64,000 nt of DNA from contig JAJKFH010000374.1 of the NCBI GenBank assembly GCA_023333565.1, positions 124,001 through 188,000 on the forward strand, read 5' to 3'. Shown here in pieces: positions 63,801-64,000 of the stretch. The stretch comes from Puffinus mauretanicus (taxonomy: Eukaryota; Chordata; Aves; Procellariiformes; Procellariidae). Position 1 is the first letter of the stretch; every line of letters begins with the position of its first letter. The notes under the pieces were generated by a model. The model saw only the letters and a program-made list of their open reading frames with translations. It did not search any database and was not told the DNA's origin. A program made the translations under genes and the position numbers.

Positions 63801-64000
63801 CTGCACGCCCTCGCAGATCTGGGTTTCTCCTCTGCCAGAAGAGATTTCCATCCCCTGCAATTTCCCAGGGGCTTGGTGAGAAAGGGGAAAAAGCGCTGTC
63901 AAAGGTTTTCCCCTTCCCTTCCCAAGTGTAAGCCCTCGGGGTCTCCGGCAGGGATTTGGCAGCCGCAGGAATGCATGGGAATACGGGAGGCTTCGGGACG
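54823..64000. other. GC-rich intergenic region, no gene recognised
   Basis: This is 9.2 kb of alternating GC-rich (57.5-58.5, 59.2-59.7, 60.8-61.3, 62.2-64.0 kb) and AT-rich blocks. The GC-rich blocks hold dense overlapping open frames on both strands (up to 208 codons at 62597-63223 minus) with Arg/Pro/Gly/Ala-rich translations and no recognisable domain. These are expected from composition. Some blocks could be CpG-rich regulatory DNA. I saw no start exon of the neighbouring mammalian gene FLNB. Confidence 0.6.

Noticed and set aside
1..64000. tRNA, rRNA, snRNA, CRISPR, insertion sequences or bacterial operons
   Set aside because: I saw no cloverleaf, snRNA core, spaced direct-repeat array or bacterial gene; the window is ordinary vertebrate chromosomal DNA.

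Overview
The window is vertebrate nuclear DNA, almost certainly from a bird. Three things point there: spliced exons with consensus GT/AG junctions, two copies of a long terminal repeat of a type I associate with bird genomes (recognised from memory), and a worn fragment that aligns by eye with avian CR1 LINEs. No bacterial or viral gene, CRISPR array or operon is present. Most open frames here are chance ORFs in introns or intergenic DNA.

Positions 1 to about 37 kb hold the 3' half of SLMAP (sarcolemma associated protein) on the + strand. I could place thirteen exons, all joining in frame: 587-637, 5454-5516, 11783-11839, 15205-15285, 15549-15608, 21935-22057, 22837-22911, 26883-27203, 28578-28695, 30256-30427, 31902-32036, a cassette exon 35571-35660 with its own stop, and the terminal exon from 36704. 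They encode the central and C-terminal coiled coil and two alternative C-terminal membrane anchors. The N-terminal FHA domain and first coiled coil must lie upstream of the window. SLMAP is known as a tail-anchored STRIPAK (PP2A) subunit, so the anchor choice made here should set the membrane to which the complex is tethered.

The SLMAP introns are AT-rich. They contain a solo LTR (2231-2736) on the minus strand with a perfect 5-bp target duplication, several homopolymer tracts, and an intronic G-rich run that could form a quadruplex.

Positions 37 to 64 kb are downstream intergenic DNA. They contain an old CR1-like LINE fragment (about 41.6-42.4 kb, minus), a coding-like but broken stretch beside it (40.5-41.3 kb, minus), and a second LTR (53810-54356, minus). 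Immediately beyond that LTR is an intact 104-codon single-exon ORF (54451-54765, +) with a poly(A) signal. I do not recognise this ORF, and it is the best candidate for something undescribed. From about 47 kb the sequence becomes clearly richer in G and C. In mammals the next gene is FLNB; I saw no FLNB exon before the window ends.
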